Shown one piece after another: positions 26,946 through 35,802 of a stretch of 64,000 bases of DNA; the first letter of the stretch is position 1, and each line of letters starts with the position of its first letter. The stretch lies in contig JAZKGQ010000023.1 of NCBI GenBank assembly GCA_040385825.1, forward strand, positions 42,043 through 106,042. The letters are read 5' to 3'. A model generated the notes under the pieces. The model was given only the letters and a program-made list of their open reading frames with translations, did no database searches and was not told the DNA's origin. A program made the translations under genes and the position numbers. This DNA is from JANNNF01 sp040385825. Its GTDB lineage: Bacteria > Pseudomonadota > Alphaproteobacteria > Rhodobacterales > Rhodobacteraceae.

Positions 26946-29912
26946 TTACGTCCGGGTTTTCAGCGCGGCCAGAACCGCGAAGGGATTGTCCGGGTCGATC
27001 GGCTTTTCCGCGCGGGGCGGGCGGGCCTCGAACGATTTTTGCCGGTCGTTGGGTTTGTCGCCCTTGTAGCGGTCGCTCTTGCCATCAGACTTGCCATAGC
27101 GCGGCTTGTCGCCTTGCGGGCGGTCGGATTTTGGCCGGTCGCCCTGCGGTTTGTCGCCCTGAACGCGATCCCCTTGCGGACGGTCGCCCTTGGGCTTGTC
27201 GCCACGGGGGCGGTCACCGCGCGGGCGGTCGGATTTGGGCCGGTCAGATTGCGGCCGGTCAGACTGGGGCCGGTCAGACTGGGGCTGGTCCCCTTGCGGA
27301 CGTTCACCACGCGGGGCACGCTCGGGGCGTTCCGGGCGCGGGGCGCGGGGTTTGGGGGCCCATGTGAAGGTATAGAAGCCTTCCATTTCCACCACCGGGG
27401 CCGGGGCGTCGGGGTCCGCCACCGCCACCTCGGGTTCCGGCGCCGGGTTCAGCAGGGACACTTCTTCCGGGATCGGCTGCATCGGTGCTTCGGGGACCAC
27501 CACCACCACGGGGGCGGCGGGCTTGGACTTGGGGCGCTCGGATTTCTCGCCCTTGTAGCCCAGACCTTCCATCAGCCCGGCGAACTGGTCCAGCGTCATG
27601 CCGGTGATCGACAGCATGTCGGGCGTGGCCTCGAACCCCGCGCGGCTGTCCTTGGCGCGCAGCAGGTCTGCCAGACGTTCCAGCATGTCAATGCGGATCG
27701 CGCGGGTGCCGGCCGGGTGATAGCCTGCCAGTGTGTAATGCTGTTTCGGCACGGCGGCGATGTTCGGGATCGTCACCAGACCCGGCGGCGGGCTTTCGGG
27801 AAATTCGTCCAAGCCGTTGAACAGCGACCACAGCACCAGCCGCAGCCGGGTGGGGGCTGGTTTCAGCAGCAGCGGCAGGAAGATGGTGAACTGGCCAAAG
27901 CGCACGCCATGCTTGCGCAGCGCGCCGCGCTGTTCCTGATCCAGGTCTTTCACATCAGAGGCGATCGCATCGCGCGGCATCACGCCCAAAGCTTCAACCA
28001 GACGGAAGGCGAAACCGCGGGCAAGCCCGGTCAGGGTTTCATCCCGGCTCATCGACAGCAGCGGGTCGAACTGGGCGGCCACCTTGCGGTCGATGAAATG
28101 CTGCAAGCGGCGGCGGACCTTTTCGCCCACCTCGTGCCCGGCTTCTTCATCGACAAACGCCTCGACCGTGGGGCGGGCCACGTCAGGGCCTTTCACCAGC
28201 TTGCCGACGGCGGTGGTGCCCCACATCAGGCCCCCCTGTTCGGTGAAGTCCATTTCCGTGTCGGGCGCGTTGTAGAAGCGGTCCGCGCGCAGATGGAATT
28301 CCGGGCGCAGGGCCTGCATCGCGGCCTGCTGCAAGGTGCGCGCCTCATCCGGGCTGCCAGAGGCATCCTGCCGGAACCGGAACCCTTCAAGCCGACCGAC
28401 GAATTCGCCTTCGACAGTCACTTCGCCTTTGTCATTCACTTCGGCCACAAGAGCCTCCTTCTGCTTCAACCGCCGCATCAGGACAGATGTGCGCCGATCA
28501 ACAAATCTTTGGGTCAGCCCTGCGTGAAGCGCATCCGACAGGCGGTCTTCTACAGCGCGCGTCTGTTCCCGCCAATGGCTTTCGTCTTCAACCCAGTTTT
28601 TCCTTTGAGCGACGTAGGTCCATGTCCGAATATAGGCCAATCGTTTCGACAAAGTGTCGATATCGCCATCCGTTTTATCAATCCGCGCCACGGCCCGCGC
28701 CAGCCAGTCGGCGGGAATGCGCCCGCCGCCCAAGCCCCGCCCCACCAGAAAGTCGAAAATCCGCGCCAGCAGTGTGGTGTGTTCGGGGCCGGAATTGCCG
28801 CGAAAGTCAGGAATGCGGCAGACATCCCACAGCAGTTGCACCCGTTTCGGGCTGGTCAGCTTGTCCTGCACCTCGGGCATCGCGGACAGCACCTTCAGTG
28901 ACACCACATCATCGGCATCCCGCGCGCGGGTCAGCCAGTCGTTCGAGGTGGGGTATTCCAGACTGCGGATCAGGCGGTCGGCGCTGCCGAAATCCATCAC
29001 CTCATTGCGCCAGTGCAGCTTTTTCACCGGGGCAAAGCGGTGGTTTTCAATCGCCTCGATCACCTCGTCATCCATCGGGCGCGCGTCGCCGGTGATGCCG
29101 AAGGTGCCATTGTCGGTGTGCCGCCCGGCGCGGCCCGCGATCTGCGCCAGTTCCTGCGGGTACAGCGCCCGCATCCGGCGGCCATCAAACTTGGCGGTCG
29201 AGGAAAACGCGACATGGGTGATGTCAAGGTTCAGCCCCATGCCGATGGCGTCGGTCGCCACCAGATAATCCACATCGCCGTTCTGATACAGCGCCACCTG
29301 CGCATTGCGGGTGCGCGGTGACAAGGCCCCCATCACCACGGCGCAACCGCCCTTCTGGCGGCGGATCAGTTCGGCGATGGCATAGACATTTTCAACCGAA
29401 AACCCGACGATTGCGGCACGAGGCGGCAGGCGGCTTATCTTTTTCGAACCTGAATAGGTCAGTGTGCTGAACCGGTCGCGTTTCATGAAGGTGACGCCCG
29501 GCACCAGATTGGCAATCGCCTGCCGCATGGTGTCGGACCCCAGAAACAGGGTTTCGTGCAACCCGCGCGCGCGCAGCAGGCGGTCGGTGAACACATGGCC
29601 ACGGTCGGCATCGGCGCAAAGCTGGATCTCGTCGATCGCCACGAAATCGGCGCCGATCTCCAGCGGCATGGCCTCGACCGTGCAGACCCAGTACTGCGCG
29701 CGGTCGGGCACGATGCGTTCCTCGCCGGTGACCAGCGCCACCACCGACGGGCCGCGTTGGGCCACCACGCGGTCATACACCTCGCGCGCAAGCAGGCGCA
29801 GCGGCAGGCCGATCACCCCGGTACGATGCGCCAGCATCCGTTCGATCGCGTAATGAGTCTTGCCGGTATTGGTCGGCCCAAGGACCGCCGTGACCCGCGG
29901 GGTCGCGTCCAT
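26946..29912 (-). CDS. SUV3-like ATP-dependent RNA helicase with repetitive tail
   Basis: 988 residues. Walker A GPTNTGKT is at 12-19, motif II DEIQ near 93, and QIAGRAGRHTDNG is motif VI; these match the SUV3 (mitochondrial degradosome) helicase family common in alphaproteobacteria. Residues ~860-960 are a low-complexity tail of about fifteen units like GDRPQ/SDRPK, rich in Arg, Asp, Pro and Gly, probably a disordered RNA-binding region. In mitochondria SUV3 works with a 3'-5' exonuclease; the bacterial partner is not known. Followed closely by the S4 gene. Confidence 0.9.
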   Translation of the reverse strand: MDATPRVTAVLGPTNTGKTHYAIERMLAHRTGVIGLPLRLLAREVYDRVVAQRGPSVVALVTGEERIVPDRAQYWVCTVEAMPLEIGADFVAIDEIQLCADADRGHVFTDRLLRARGLHETLFLGSDTMRQAIANLVPGVTFMKRDRFSTLTYSGSKKISRLPPRAAIVGFSVENVYAIAELIRRQKGGCAVVMGALSPRTRNAQVALYQNGDVDYLVATDAIGMGLNLDITHVAFSSTAKFDGRRMRALYPQELAQIAGRAGRHTDNGTFGITGDARPMDDEVIEAIENHRFAPVKKLHWRNEVMDFGSADRLIRSLEYPTSNDWLTRARDADDVVSLKVLSAMPEVQDKLTSPKRVQLLWDVCRIPDFRGNSGPEHTTLLARIFDFLVGRGLGGGRIPADWLARAVARIDKTDGDIDTLSKRLAYIRTWTYVAQRKNWVEDESHWREQTRAVEDRLSDALHAGLTQRFVDRRTSVLMRRLKQKEALVAEVNDKGEVTVEGEFVGRLEGFRFRQDASGSPDEARTLQQAAMQALRPEFHLRADRFYNAPDTEMDFTEQGGLMWGTTAVGKLVKGPDVARPTVEAFVDEEAGHEVGEKVRRRLQHFIDRKVAAQFDPLLSMSRDETLTGLARGFAFRLVEALGVMPRDAIASDVKDLDQEQRGALRKHGVRFGQFTIFLPLLLKPAPTRLRLVLWSLFNGLDEFPESPPPGLVTIPNIAAVPKQHYTLAGYHPAGTRAIRIDMLERLADLLRAKDSRAGFEATPDMLSITGMTLDQFAGLMEGLGYKGEKSERPKSKPAAPVVVVVPEAPMQPIPEEVSLLNPAPEPEVAVADPDAPAPVVEMEGFYTFTWAPKPRAPRPERPERAPRGERPQGDQPQSDRPQSDRPQSDRPKSDRPRGDRPRGDKPKGDRPQGDRVQGDKPQGDRPKSDRPQGDKPRYGKSDGKSDRYKGDKPNDRQKSFEARPPRAEKPIDPDNPFAVLAALKTRT

Positions 29913-29918
29913 GATGGC

Positions 29919-30482
29919 TTACAGCTCCTGCCCCTCGGCGTCTTTTTCCAGCCGCTTGATGGCCTCGTCTACGCCGCCAAGATAGGGATGTATAGCCAAA
30001 GCCGCGCGCCACATCTTCAGCGCCTGTTCCGGCTTGCCCAGCTGTTCCAGAATCGTGGCCATCCCGGCCATTGCGCCAAAATGGCGCGGGTTCAGGGTCA
30101 GGGTCCGGGCAATGTCGGCGATCGAGGGGCCAAACTCGCCTGCGGTGAAATAGGCCGTCGCCCGCGCGTTCCAGCCTTCGGCAAAATCGGGGGCATGGTC
30201 GATCAGCGCGGTGAAATGCTGAATGGCGGCGTCGGTGTCGCCCGCCTCCATCGCATCGCGGCCGCGTTGCAGCAGCAGGTCCATGGCAGGCGAGCCGGAT
30301 TTCGACCATTCCAGCCAGATTTCCCGCTCGATCCGCCCGGCCTCGCCCTCGGTCGCTGTGGTCAGCCGGGTGAACAGATCATCCAGCCGGGCCGCATCCT
30401 GCGCGATGGCCGCGCCGCAGCCGACGAAAATCAGCACAAGTGCCGCAACGATATGATTGTGTAACCAAAGCCGTGCTTTCAT
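29919..30482 (-). CDS. Periplasmic TPR-repeat protein
   Basis: 187 residues. A signal peptide (LHNHIVAALVLIFVGCGAAIAQ) covers about 1-28. Three TPR-like repeats follow (AMEAGDTDAAIQHFTALIDHAP; GWNARATAYFTAGEFGPSIA; GAMAGMATILEQLGKPEQAL). Likely a protein-protein interaction module in the periplasm. ATG 30482 puts the signal peptide at the N terminus. Its stop is 7 bases before the helicase start. Confidence 0.82.
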   Translation of the reverse strand: MKARLWLHNHIVAALVLIFVGCGAAIAQDAARLDDLFTRLTTATEGEAGRIEREIWLEWSKSGSPAMDLLLQRGRDAMEAGDTDAAIQHFTALIDHAPDFAEGWNARATAYFTAGEFGPSIADIARTLTLNPRHFGAMAGMATILEQLGKPEQALKMWRAALAIHPYLGGVDEAIKRLEKDAEGQEL

Positions 30483-30547
30483 GATCTTGATGGTAGCGGA
30501 GAACGCACAAAAGGCCATAGGGTCTTGGTCACGAATGGGAGAATGAG

Positions 30548-30835
30548 ATGAGCGAAGTGATTGATCAGGCAGTTGCGGCGTTGCAGGCCAAGGTGGGGAC
30601 AGGGTTCGACGGCATCGCCAAGTTCGTGCTCAAAGGCCATGGCGCGATCATGCTGGATGCAGATGGCGTGCGCGCGGGCGATGAGGAGGCCGACGTGACC
30701 CTGACGGCGGATGCCGATGTGTTCAAATCCATCCTCGACGGCGATACCAATGCCACGATGGCCTTCATGACGGGCAAGTTGTCGGTGGACGGCAACATGG
30801 GGCTTGCGATGAAGCTGGGTTCGGTTCTCGGGTGA
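30548..30835 (+). CDS. SCP2 sterol-binding domain protein
   Basis: 95 residues covering the SCP2 fold almost alone: FDGIAKFVLKGHGAIMLDA, ADVTLTADADVFKSILDGD, MTGKLSVDGNMGLAMKLG. Such small proteins bind lipids or acyl-CoA. GGGAGAATGAG precedes the ATG. It overlaps the hydrolase gene (GTGA), suggesting a joint role in lipid turnover. It diverges from the TPR gene by 65 bases. Confidence 0.9.
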   Translation: MSEVIDQAVAALQAKVGTGFDGIAKFVLKGHGAIMLDADGVRAGDEEADVTLTADADVFKSILDGDTNATMAFMTGKLSVDGNMGLAMKLGSVLG

Positions 30836-31770
30836 AAGCCGCACCGTTTTACGCCGATGTGGCCGATGCGCCCGAAGGGGCCGAGGCATTGTGGCTGACC
30901 ACATCCGATGGCGTGCGGCTGCGGGTGGCCGTCTGGGCGGAAGGGGCCAAGGGCACGGTCTTTCTGTTGCCCGGCCGCACCGAATATGTCGAGAAATATG
31001 GCCGTGCCGCGCGGGATCTCGCGCAGCGCGGCTTTGCGACGCTGGTGATCGACTGGCGCGGGCAGGGGCTGGCGGACCGGGCGCTGCCCGACCGGATGGT
31101 GGGGCATGTCGGCGATTTCGCGGAATACCAGCGTGACCTGGACGCGGCCATGGCCTTGGCCGACGAGATGGGCCTGCCGGAACCGCGGTATCTGATGTCG
31201 CATTCCATGGGCGGCTGCATCGGCCTGCGCGCGCTGATCCGGGGCCTGCCCTTCAAGGCGGCGGCGTTTTCGGCCCCGATGTGGGGCATTAGCATGGCGG
31301 CCTGGATGCGCCCGGTGGCGCAGGTCATCTCGTCGCTGTCCGGCATGATCGGGATGGCGCATAAATACGCGCCGGGCACGGGGGCGAAAACCTATGTCGC
31401 CGAGGCCGAGTTTGCAGGCAATGTGCTGACCACCGATGCCGAGATGTGGGCCTATATGCGCCATCAGGTGCAGGTGCACCCCGACCTGGCCCTTGGCGGC
31501 CCCAGTCTGGGCTGGCTGAACGCGGCGCTGGCGGAATGTCAGGCGCTGGCGATGCTGCCTGCGCCAAGGCTGTCCACCATCTGCGCGCTTGGCACGGTGG
31601 AAAAGGTGGTCGACCCCGCCCCGGTGCATCTGCGCATGGCGGGCTGGGGCAACGGGCAGTTGGACCTGTATCCGGGCGCGGAACATGAAGTGATCATGGA
31701 AACCCCGTCCAGCCGCAAACGGTTCTTCGACCGCGCGGCCAGCCTGTTCGAGGCGCATCGCCAAGACTGA
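30832..31770 (+). CDS. Alpha/beta hydrolase, lysophospholipase-like
   Basis: 312 residues from a GTG that overlaps the SCP2 stop. The oxyanion/cap region FLLPGRTEYVEKYG, nucleophile elbow SHSMGG, and the C-terminal GAEHEVIMETP (catalytic His) match the PldB / monoacylglycerol lipase group. The triad appears intact, unlike the regulator at the window start. Likely cytoplasmic; natural substrate unknown, probably a lysophospholipid or monoacylglycerol. Confidence 0.88.
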   Translation: MKAAPFYADVADAPEGAEALWLTTSDGVRLRVAVWAEGAKGTVFLLPGRTEYVEKYGRAARDLAQRGFATLVIDWRGQGLADRALPDRMVGHVGDFAEYQRDLDAAMALADEMGLPEPRYLMSHSMGGCIGLRALIRGLPFKAAAFSAPMWGISMAAWMRPVAQVISSLSGMIGMAHKYAPGTGAKTYVAEAEFAGNVLTTDAEMWAYMRHQVQVHPDLALGGPSLGWLNAALAECQALAMLPAPRLSTICALGTVEKVVDPAPVHLRMAGWGNGQLDLYPGAEHEVIMETPSSRKRFFDRAASLFEAHRQD

Positions 31771-31863
31771 TACCGGCCCTCTGCCGCCGGCCGGAGCCTT
31801 CGAGGGCTGAGGGCGATTTATTGAATAAAATTGGTGGTTTGCGGCACAAACGGCCCCTGGGTG

Positions 31864-32325
31864 TCAGAACCCGTCGGGCTTGGCCTCATGCGCCATGTGG
31901 TCCAGCACGGCGTTCACGAATTTGGGTTCCTTGCCCAAAGGAAAGAACGCCTTGGCCACATCGACATATTCGGTGATCGCCACCTTCGGCGGCGTCACCA
32001 TATCCACCATCTCGGCCCCCGCCGCGCGGAACAGGGCGCGCAGCACCGGGTCGATCCGGTCAATCGGCCATTTCGCCACCAAGGCCCGGTCGGTCATCTG
32101 GTCGATCCTGGCCTGCCAGTCGACGGCCTTCGACACCACGGCGCGAAAATGCGCCACATCCCCTTCGGCCATTTCGTCATCGTCATAGACCGCGCCAAAG
32201 CGGTGGTCCTCAAATTCGCGGGTGATGATTTCCACGGTCTGCCCCGAGGATTCCATCTGGAACAGCGCCTGCACGGCATAGAGCCTGGCGGCAGATTTCA
32301 TCTGTTTCTTGTCAATCTTGGTCAT
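31864..32325 (-). CDS. nusB: Transcription antitermination factor NusB
   Basis: 153 residues, all-helical. KSAARLYAVQALFQME at the N terminus and EYVDVAKAFF...FVNAVLDHMA at the C terminus are NusB motifs. NusB with S10 binds boxA RNA and supports rRNA transcription. The start is set by ATGA overlap with the ribH stop. The ribB-ribH-nusB order is widespread in bacteria. Confidence 0.94.
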   Translation of the reverse strand: MTKIDKKQMKSAARLYAVQALFQMESSGQTVEIITREFEDHRFGAVYDDDEMAEGDVAHFRAVVSKAVDWQARIDQMTDRALVAKWPIDRIDPVLRALFRAAGAEMVDMVTPPKVAITEYVDVAKAFFPLGKEPKFVNAVLDHMAHEAKPDGF

Positions 32326-32822
32326 GCGCGAAAGCCGATCCCCTTGGTGGCAGACGCCCACTTGCGCGAAAGGGCGATCAGGTGCAAGGCCGCAAGTGCC
32401 GCCCCGCCGCCTTTGTTCTGCCCTGCGGCGTCTGCGCGCAGCTGTGCCTGGCCCATGTTCTCGACCGTCAGTATGCCATTGCCGATGCAGGCCCCTTGCA
32501 GGCCCAGCAGGCTGATGGCGCGACTGCTGTCATTGCAGACCGTGTCGTAATGCGTGGTTTCCCCGCGGATCACGCAGCCAAGCGCGACATAGCCGTCGAA
32601 TTTTGCCTGCCGTTCGGCGATGGCGATGGCGGTCGGCACCTCCAGCGCGCCGGGCACTTCGATCACCTCGACCTCGGCCCCGCAGGCGGTGGCGGCGGCG
32701 GTGGCCCCGGCGACCATCTGGTCGGTCACGTCCTTGTAATAGGGCGCCACCACGATCAGCAGTTTGACCGGCCTGTCGAAACCGGGCGCGGGCAGGGTGT
32801 AATGGGTTTCGCTCGAGGCCAT
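32322..32822 (-). CDS. ribH: 6,7-dimethyl-8-ribityllumazine synthase
   Basis: 166 residues. VPGALEVPTAIAIAERQ, ALGCVIRGETTHYDTVCND and GNGILTVENMGQA are the active-site and assembly motifs. It condenses the RibB product (dihydroxybutanone phosphate) with the ribitylaminopyrimidine to give lumazine, the RibE substrate. Four bases follow the ribB stop. Confidence 0.95.
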   Translation of the reverse strand: MASSETHYTLPAPGFDRPVKLLIVVAPYYKDVTDQMVAGATAAATACGAEVEVIEVPGALEVPTAIAIAERQAKFDGYVALGCVIRGETTHYDTVCNDSSRAISLLGLQGACIGNGILTVENMGQAQLRADAAGQNKGGGAALAALHLIALSRKWASATKGIGFRA

Positions 32823-32826
32823 GGGC

Positions 32827-33927
32827 TTACTCCGTGATCGGGCGGGTGCCCGCGATGGTCAGGCCGTAGCCGTCCAGCCCGACGAGTTTGGGCGCTTTGG
32901 AATTGGTGACAAGCACGATCTGCGTCAGGCCAAGGGCCGACAGAATCTCTGCGCCCAGCCCGTATTGCCGCAGGGTCTGGGGCGAATGTTCACCGGGGGC
33001 CACCATCTTCATCGTGGTGTCGCGCAGCAGGACCACCGCCCCGCGTCCTTCGGCGGCGATCAGGCGCATGGCGGCGGGCAATTCGCCTTGCCCGCCCACG
33101 CCCAGCACATCTTCCAGCGGGTTCAGCGCATGAACCCGCACCAGCACCGGGTCCGTGGTGGTCAGATCGCCCTTGGTCAGCACCACATGGTCGGCCCCCT
33201 GGGCTTCATCGGTGAACACCCGCATCAGCCAGTCGCCGCCATGGGCCGAGGTAACGGCGCGGACAGCGCTTTCCTTGATCAGATTGTCATGGCGGCGGCG
33301 ATAGGCGATCAGGTCGCTGATGGTGCCGATCTTCAGCCCGTGACGCTGGCCGAATTTGATAAGATCGGGCAGGCGGGCCATGGTGCCGTCATCGTTCATC
33401 ACTTCGCAGATCACGCCCGACGGGTTCAGCCCGGCCAGACGGCTGACATCGACCGCCGCCTCGGTATGCCCCGCCCGCACCAGCACGCCACCATCGCGGG
33501 CGCGCAGCGGAAAGACATGGCCGGGGGTCGCGATGTCGGCCGCGCCCTTGGTGGGATCGGTGGCAACCGCCACGGTCAAGGCCCGGTCCGCCGCCGAAAT
33601 GCCGGTGGCAATGCCGTCGCGGGCCTCGATCGACAGGGTGAAGGCCGAGGCAAGGCGCGAGGCGTTCTTCGGGCTCATCGGTTGCAGGCCAAGCTGGTCC
33701 ACCCGCTGCGCGGTCAGCGCAAGGCAGATCAGCCCGCGCCCGTAGGTGGCCATGAAGTTGATGGCAGACGGCGTGCACATCTGCGCCGGGATCACCAGAT
33801 CGCCTTCATTCTCGCGGTCCTCATGGTCCACCAGAATGAACATGCGGCCGTTGCGGGCGTCTTCGATGATTTCTTCGGTCGAGGAGATGGCGGTGGAAAA
33901 GCTGTTGGTTTCGGGGGGGACGGACAT
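32827..33927 (-). CDS. ribB: Dihydroxybutanone phosphate synthase with decayed GTP cyclohydrolase II domain (RibBX)
   Basis: 366 residues. The RibB half (1-~205) is intact: VDHEDRENEGDLVIPA, and GHVFPLRARDGGVLVRAGHTE. The second half aligns with GTP cyclohydrolase II but has lost its zinc cysteines: the usual SEC...CDCG reads ALNPLED...GGQG, and EGRGIGL is gone. So it should make dihydroxybutanone phosphate from ribulose-5-phosphate but not open GTP; a separate RibA is needed elsewhere. Known RibBX hybrids of this type exist in other proteobacteria. No FMN riboswitch is visible upstream. Confidence 0.9.
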   Translation of the reverse strand: MSVPPETNSFSTAISSTEEIIEDARNGRMFILVDHEDRENEGDLVIPAQMCTPSAINFMATYGRGLICLALTAQRVDQLGLQPMSPKNASRLASAFTLSIEARDGIATGISAADRALTVAVATDPTKGAADIATPGHVFPLRARDGGVLVRAGHTEAAVDVSRLAGLNPSGVICEVMNDDGTMARLPDLIKFGQRHGLKIGTISDLIAYRRRHDNLIKESAVRAVTSAHGGDWLMRVFTDEAQGADHVVLTKGDLTTTDPVLVRVHALNPLEDVLGVGGQGELPAAMRLIAAEGRGAVVLLRDTTMKMVAPGEHSPQTLRQYGLGAEILSALGLTQIVLVTNSKAPKLVGLDGYGLTIAGTRPITE

Positions 33928-34189
33928 GGCGCGCGCTCCAGCAGGCAGAGCTTCGCAATATCGCGGCGCGGCGGCAAAAGCCAGACCCGGCTTCAGCAGG
34001 GCGGGTGGGGCCGGTCAGGGGGGTCGCAACCGGCGGATGAATCTGCCTTGGGCCTTCAGATTCCGTTTTGTGCCTACCCGATTTCACGGCACCTTGTCGC
34101 AATGGCCCCGGCGGCGTGGCAATTTTGCAGGGACAATCCACCGGGGCCAGGTAAGGCAATGCACAGTCAGTCTGTTTGGAGGGCAGCTT

Positions 34190-35782
34190 ATGGCGAACGT
34201 TATTCTTACTTCCTTGTATGGTGAACTGGACAATTGGCCCGGTCGTCTTTTTGAAGCCGTCGATGGCATGACGATCGTCACCAAGAATGCCAGCAATTTC
34301 ACCTTCCGCTTTCCCGCCACAGGTGCGGATTTCCCGAATTTCCGGGTGCAGGTGTCGGGCAGCGGCTTTACCTATGACGGTAACGTGCCGACTGCCGGAA
34401 ACATGACGCAGGTTCGGGTGTTCAACGAACTGAACCAGCTGGTTCTGACCATCTCCAACCTGCAATCCAACCCGTTCGGTGCCGATCTGTCGCAGTTTTA
34501 TGCCAATGTGTTCGGCTCGCAGACCGAAGATGGCAATGACGGTCCGGGACCGGACGGCAAGATGGCGTGGAACCATCTTCTGTCAGGCAATGACGTGATC
34601 ACCGGCACGGCGGGCAATGATGAGCGCAATCTGGTCGGCCTCGATTATGGCAATGACACCTACAACATGGGGAATGGGGACGATTATGTTGGCGGTGGCA
34701 TGGGCGATGACACCATCAATGGCGGTGACGGCTTCGATCAACTGTCTTACGACGAGACGGCCTATAATGAGGGCGCCCCGGCATGGCGTGGTGTCACAAT
34801 CAATGTGAATACCGGTATAGCACTGGACCCCTGGGGTGGCACAGATACCTTCACAAGCATCGAGCAATTCCGGGGATCCCGCTTCAACGACACCTTCATC
34901 GGAGGGTCAGAAAGGGATCGATTTTCGGGAATGCGTGGGCGCGATACCATTGACGGGGGCGACAACAGTTTTGACAGCCTCGGAAATGTGACCGAGGACC
35001 GCCGTGACGAGGTCCGCTATAACAACGACTATTGGCAGGGCGGCACGCGGGGCATCATCGTCAATCTGGAAACCAGCTTTGCCAACGGATCGATCCGGGG
35101 CACCATTCGCGACGGGTTCGGCAATCTGGATACGGTGATCGACATTGAACGCGTCGTCGGCACCCGCTATGCCGATGTGTTCAACGGCAGCCGTATGAAC
35201 AACCATTTCGACGGAGCGGAAGGCAAGGATACCTATGACGGCGGCGACGGGTTTGACACTCTGCGCTTTACCAACTGGACCGGCGATGTCGAGGTTGGCA
35301 ATGTCATCGTGGATTTGTCGCGCGCCAACAATCAGGTTCAGAATGACGGTTTCGGCAATGTCGAAGTTGCCCTGAACATGGAAGGGATCATTTCCCGCGA
35401 TGGCAATGACCAGCTGAAAGGCAATGCCCTTGACAACTATATCGAGGGTCAGGGCGGTCGTGACACGATGACCGGCGGCGGGGGCAGCGACGAATTCCTG
35501 TGGTGGGAAGATGCGCAATTCGGCGATGGAGATCGAATCACCGATTTCAGCGTTGCCGAAGATTTTCTGTCTTTCGACACGGTCGGTTTCAACGGCATGT
35601 CCACCACCCTGACACTGGTGAACGGAACGGCGGCCACCGCTGCGGTGGGCACGTTCATTTTCAACGCGGCAAATGACACGCTGTTCTGGGACCGGGACGG
35701 CACTGGGGGGGCAGCGGCGGTTGCGGTCGTGCAACTGATCAACGTGGCGTCGCTGACCACCGACAATATCGTGCTTTACTGA
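34190..35782 (+). CDS. RTX-type calcium-binding secreted protein
   Basis: 530 residues with no N-terminal signal, as expected for type I secretion. Residues 1-125 form an unassigned beta-rich domain. From ~135 onward there are RTX nonapeptide blocks (GNDVITGTAGND; NGDDYVGGGMGDDTINGGDG; GGSERDRFSGMRGRDTIDGG; GRDTMTGGGGSDEF) spaced by longer linkers. The C terminus NVASLTTDNIVLY resembles type I signals. No ABC/HlyD/TolC genes are adjacent. TTTGGAGGG precedes the ATG; a longer in-frame start would run through the ribB gene. GC and codon use are more relaxed than its neighbours. Confidence 0.85.
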   Translation: MANVILTSLYGELDNWPGRLFEAVDGMTIVTKNASNFTFRFPATGADFPNFRVQVSGSGFTYDGNVPTAGNMTQVRVFNELNQLVLTISNLQSNPFGADLSQFYANVFGSQTEDGNDGPGPDGKMAWNHLLSGNDVITGTAGNDERNLVGLDYGNDTYNMGNGDDYVGGGMGDDTINGGDGFDQLSYDETAYNEGAPAWRGVTINVNTGIALDPWGGTDTFTSIEQFRGSRFNDTFIGGSERDRFSGMRGRDTIDGGDNSFDSLGNVTEDRRDEVRYNNDYWQGGTRGIIVNLETSFANGSIRGTIRDGFGNLDTVIDIERVVGTRYADVFNGSRMNNHFDGAEGKDTYDGGDGFDTLRFTNWTGDVEVGNVIVDLSRANNQVQNDGFGNVEVALNMEGIISRDGNDQLKGNALDNYIEGQGGRDTMTGGGGSDEFLWWEDAQFGDGDRITDFSVAEDFLSFDTVGFNGMSTTLTLVNGTAATAAVGTFIFNAANDTLFWDRDGTGGAAAVAVVQLINVASLTTDNIVLY

Positions 35783-35802
35783 TCTGTCCCGGCGGCTCTG
35801 CG

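Noticed and set aside
27090..27310. CRISPR-like short repeats
   Set aside because: The units are irregular, have no spacers of constant length and remain in the helicase reading frame; they encode a peptide repeat.
26700..28901. Long open frame on the plus strand opposite the SUV3-like helicase
   Set aside because: It is antisense to a clear helicase gene, has no recognisable motifs and its His/Arg/Gly-rich composition is what the complement of high-GC coding DNA gives.
33928..34189. FMN riboswitch upstream of ribB
   Set aside because: I could not find the conserved RFN helices or core boxes in the 260 bases before ribB.
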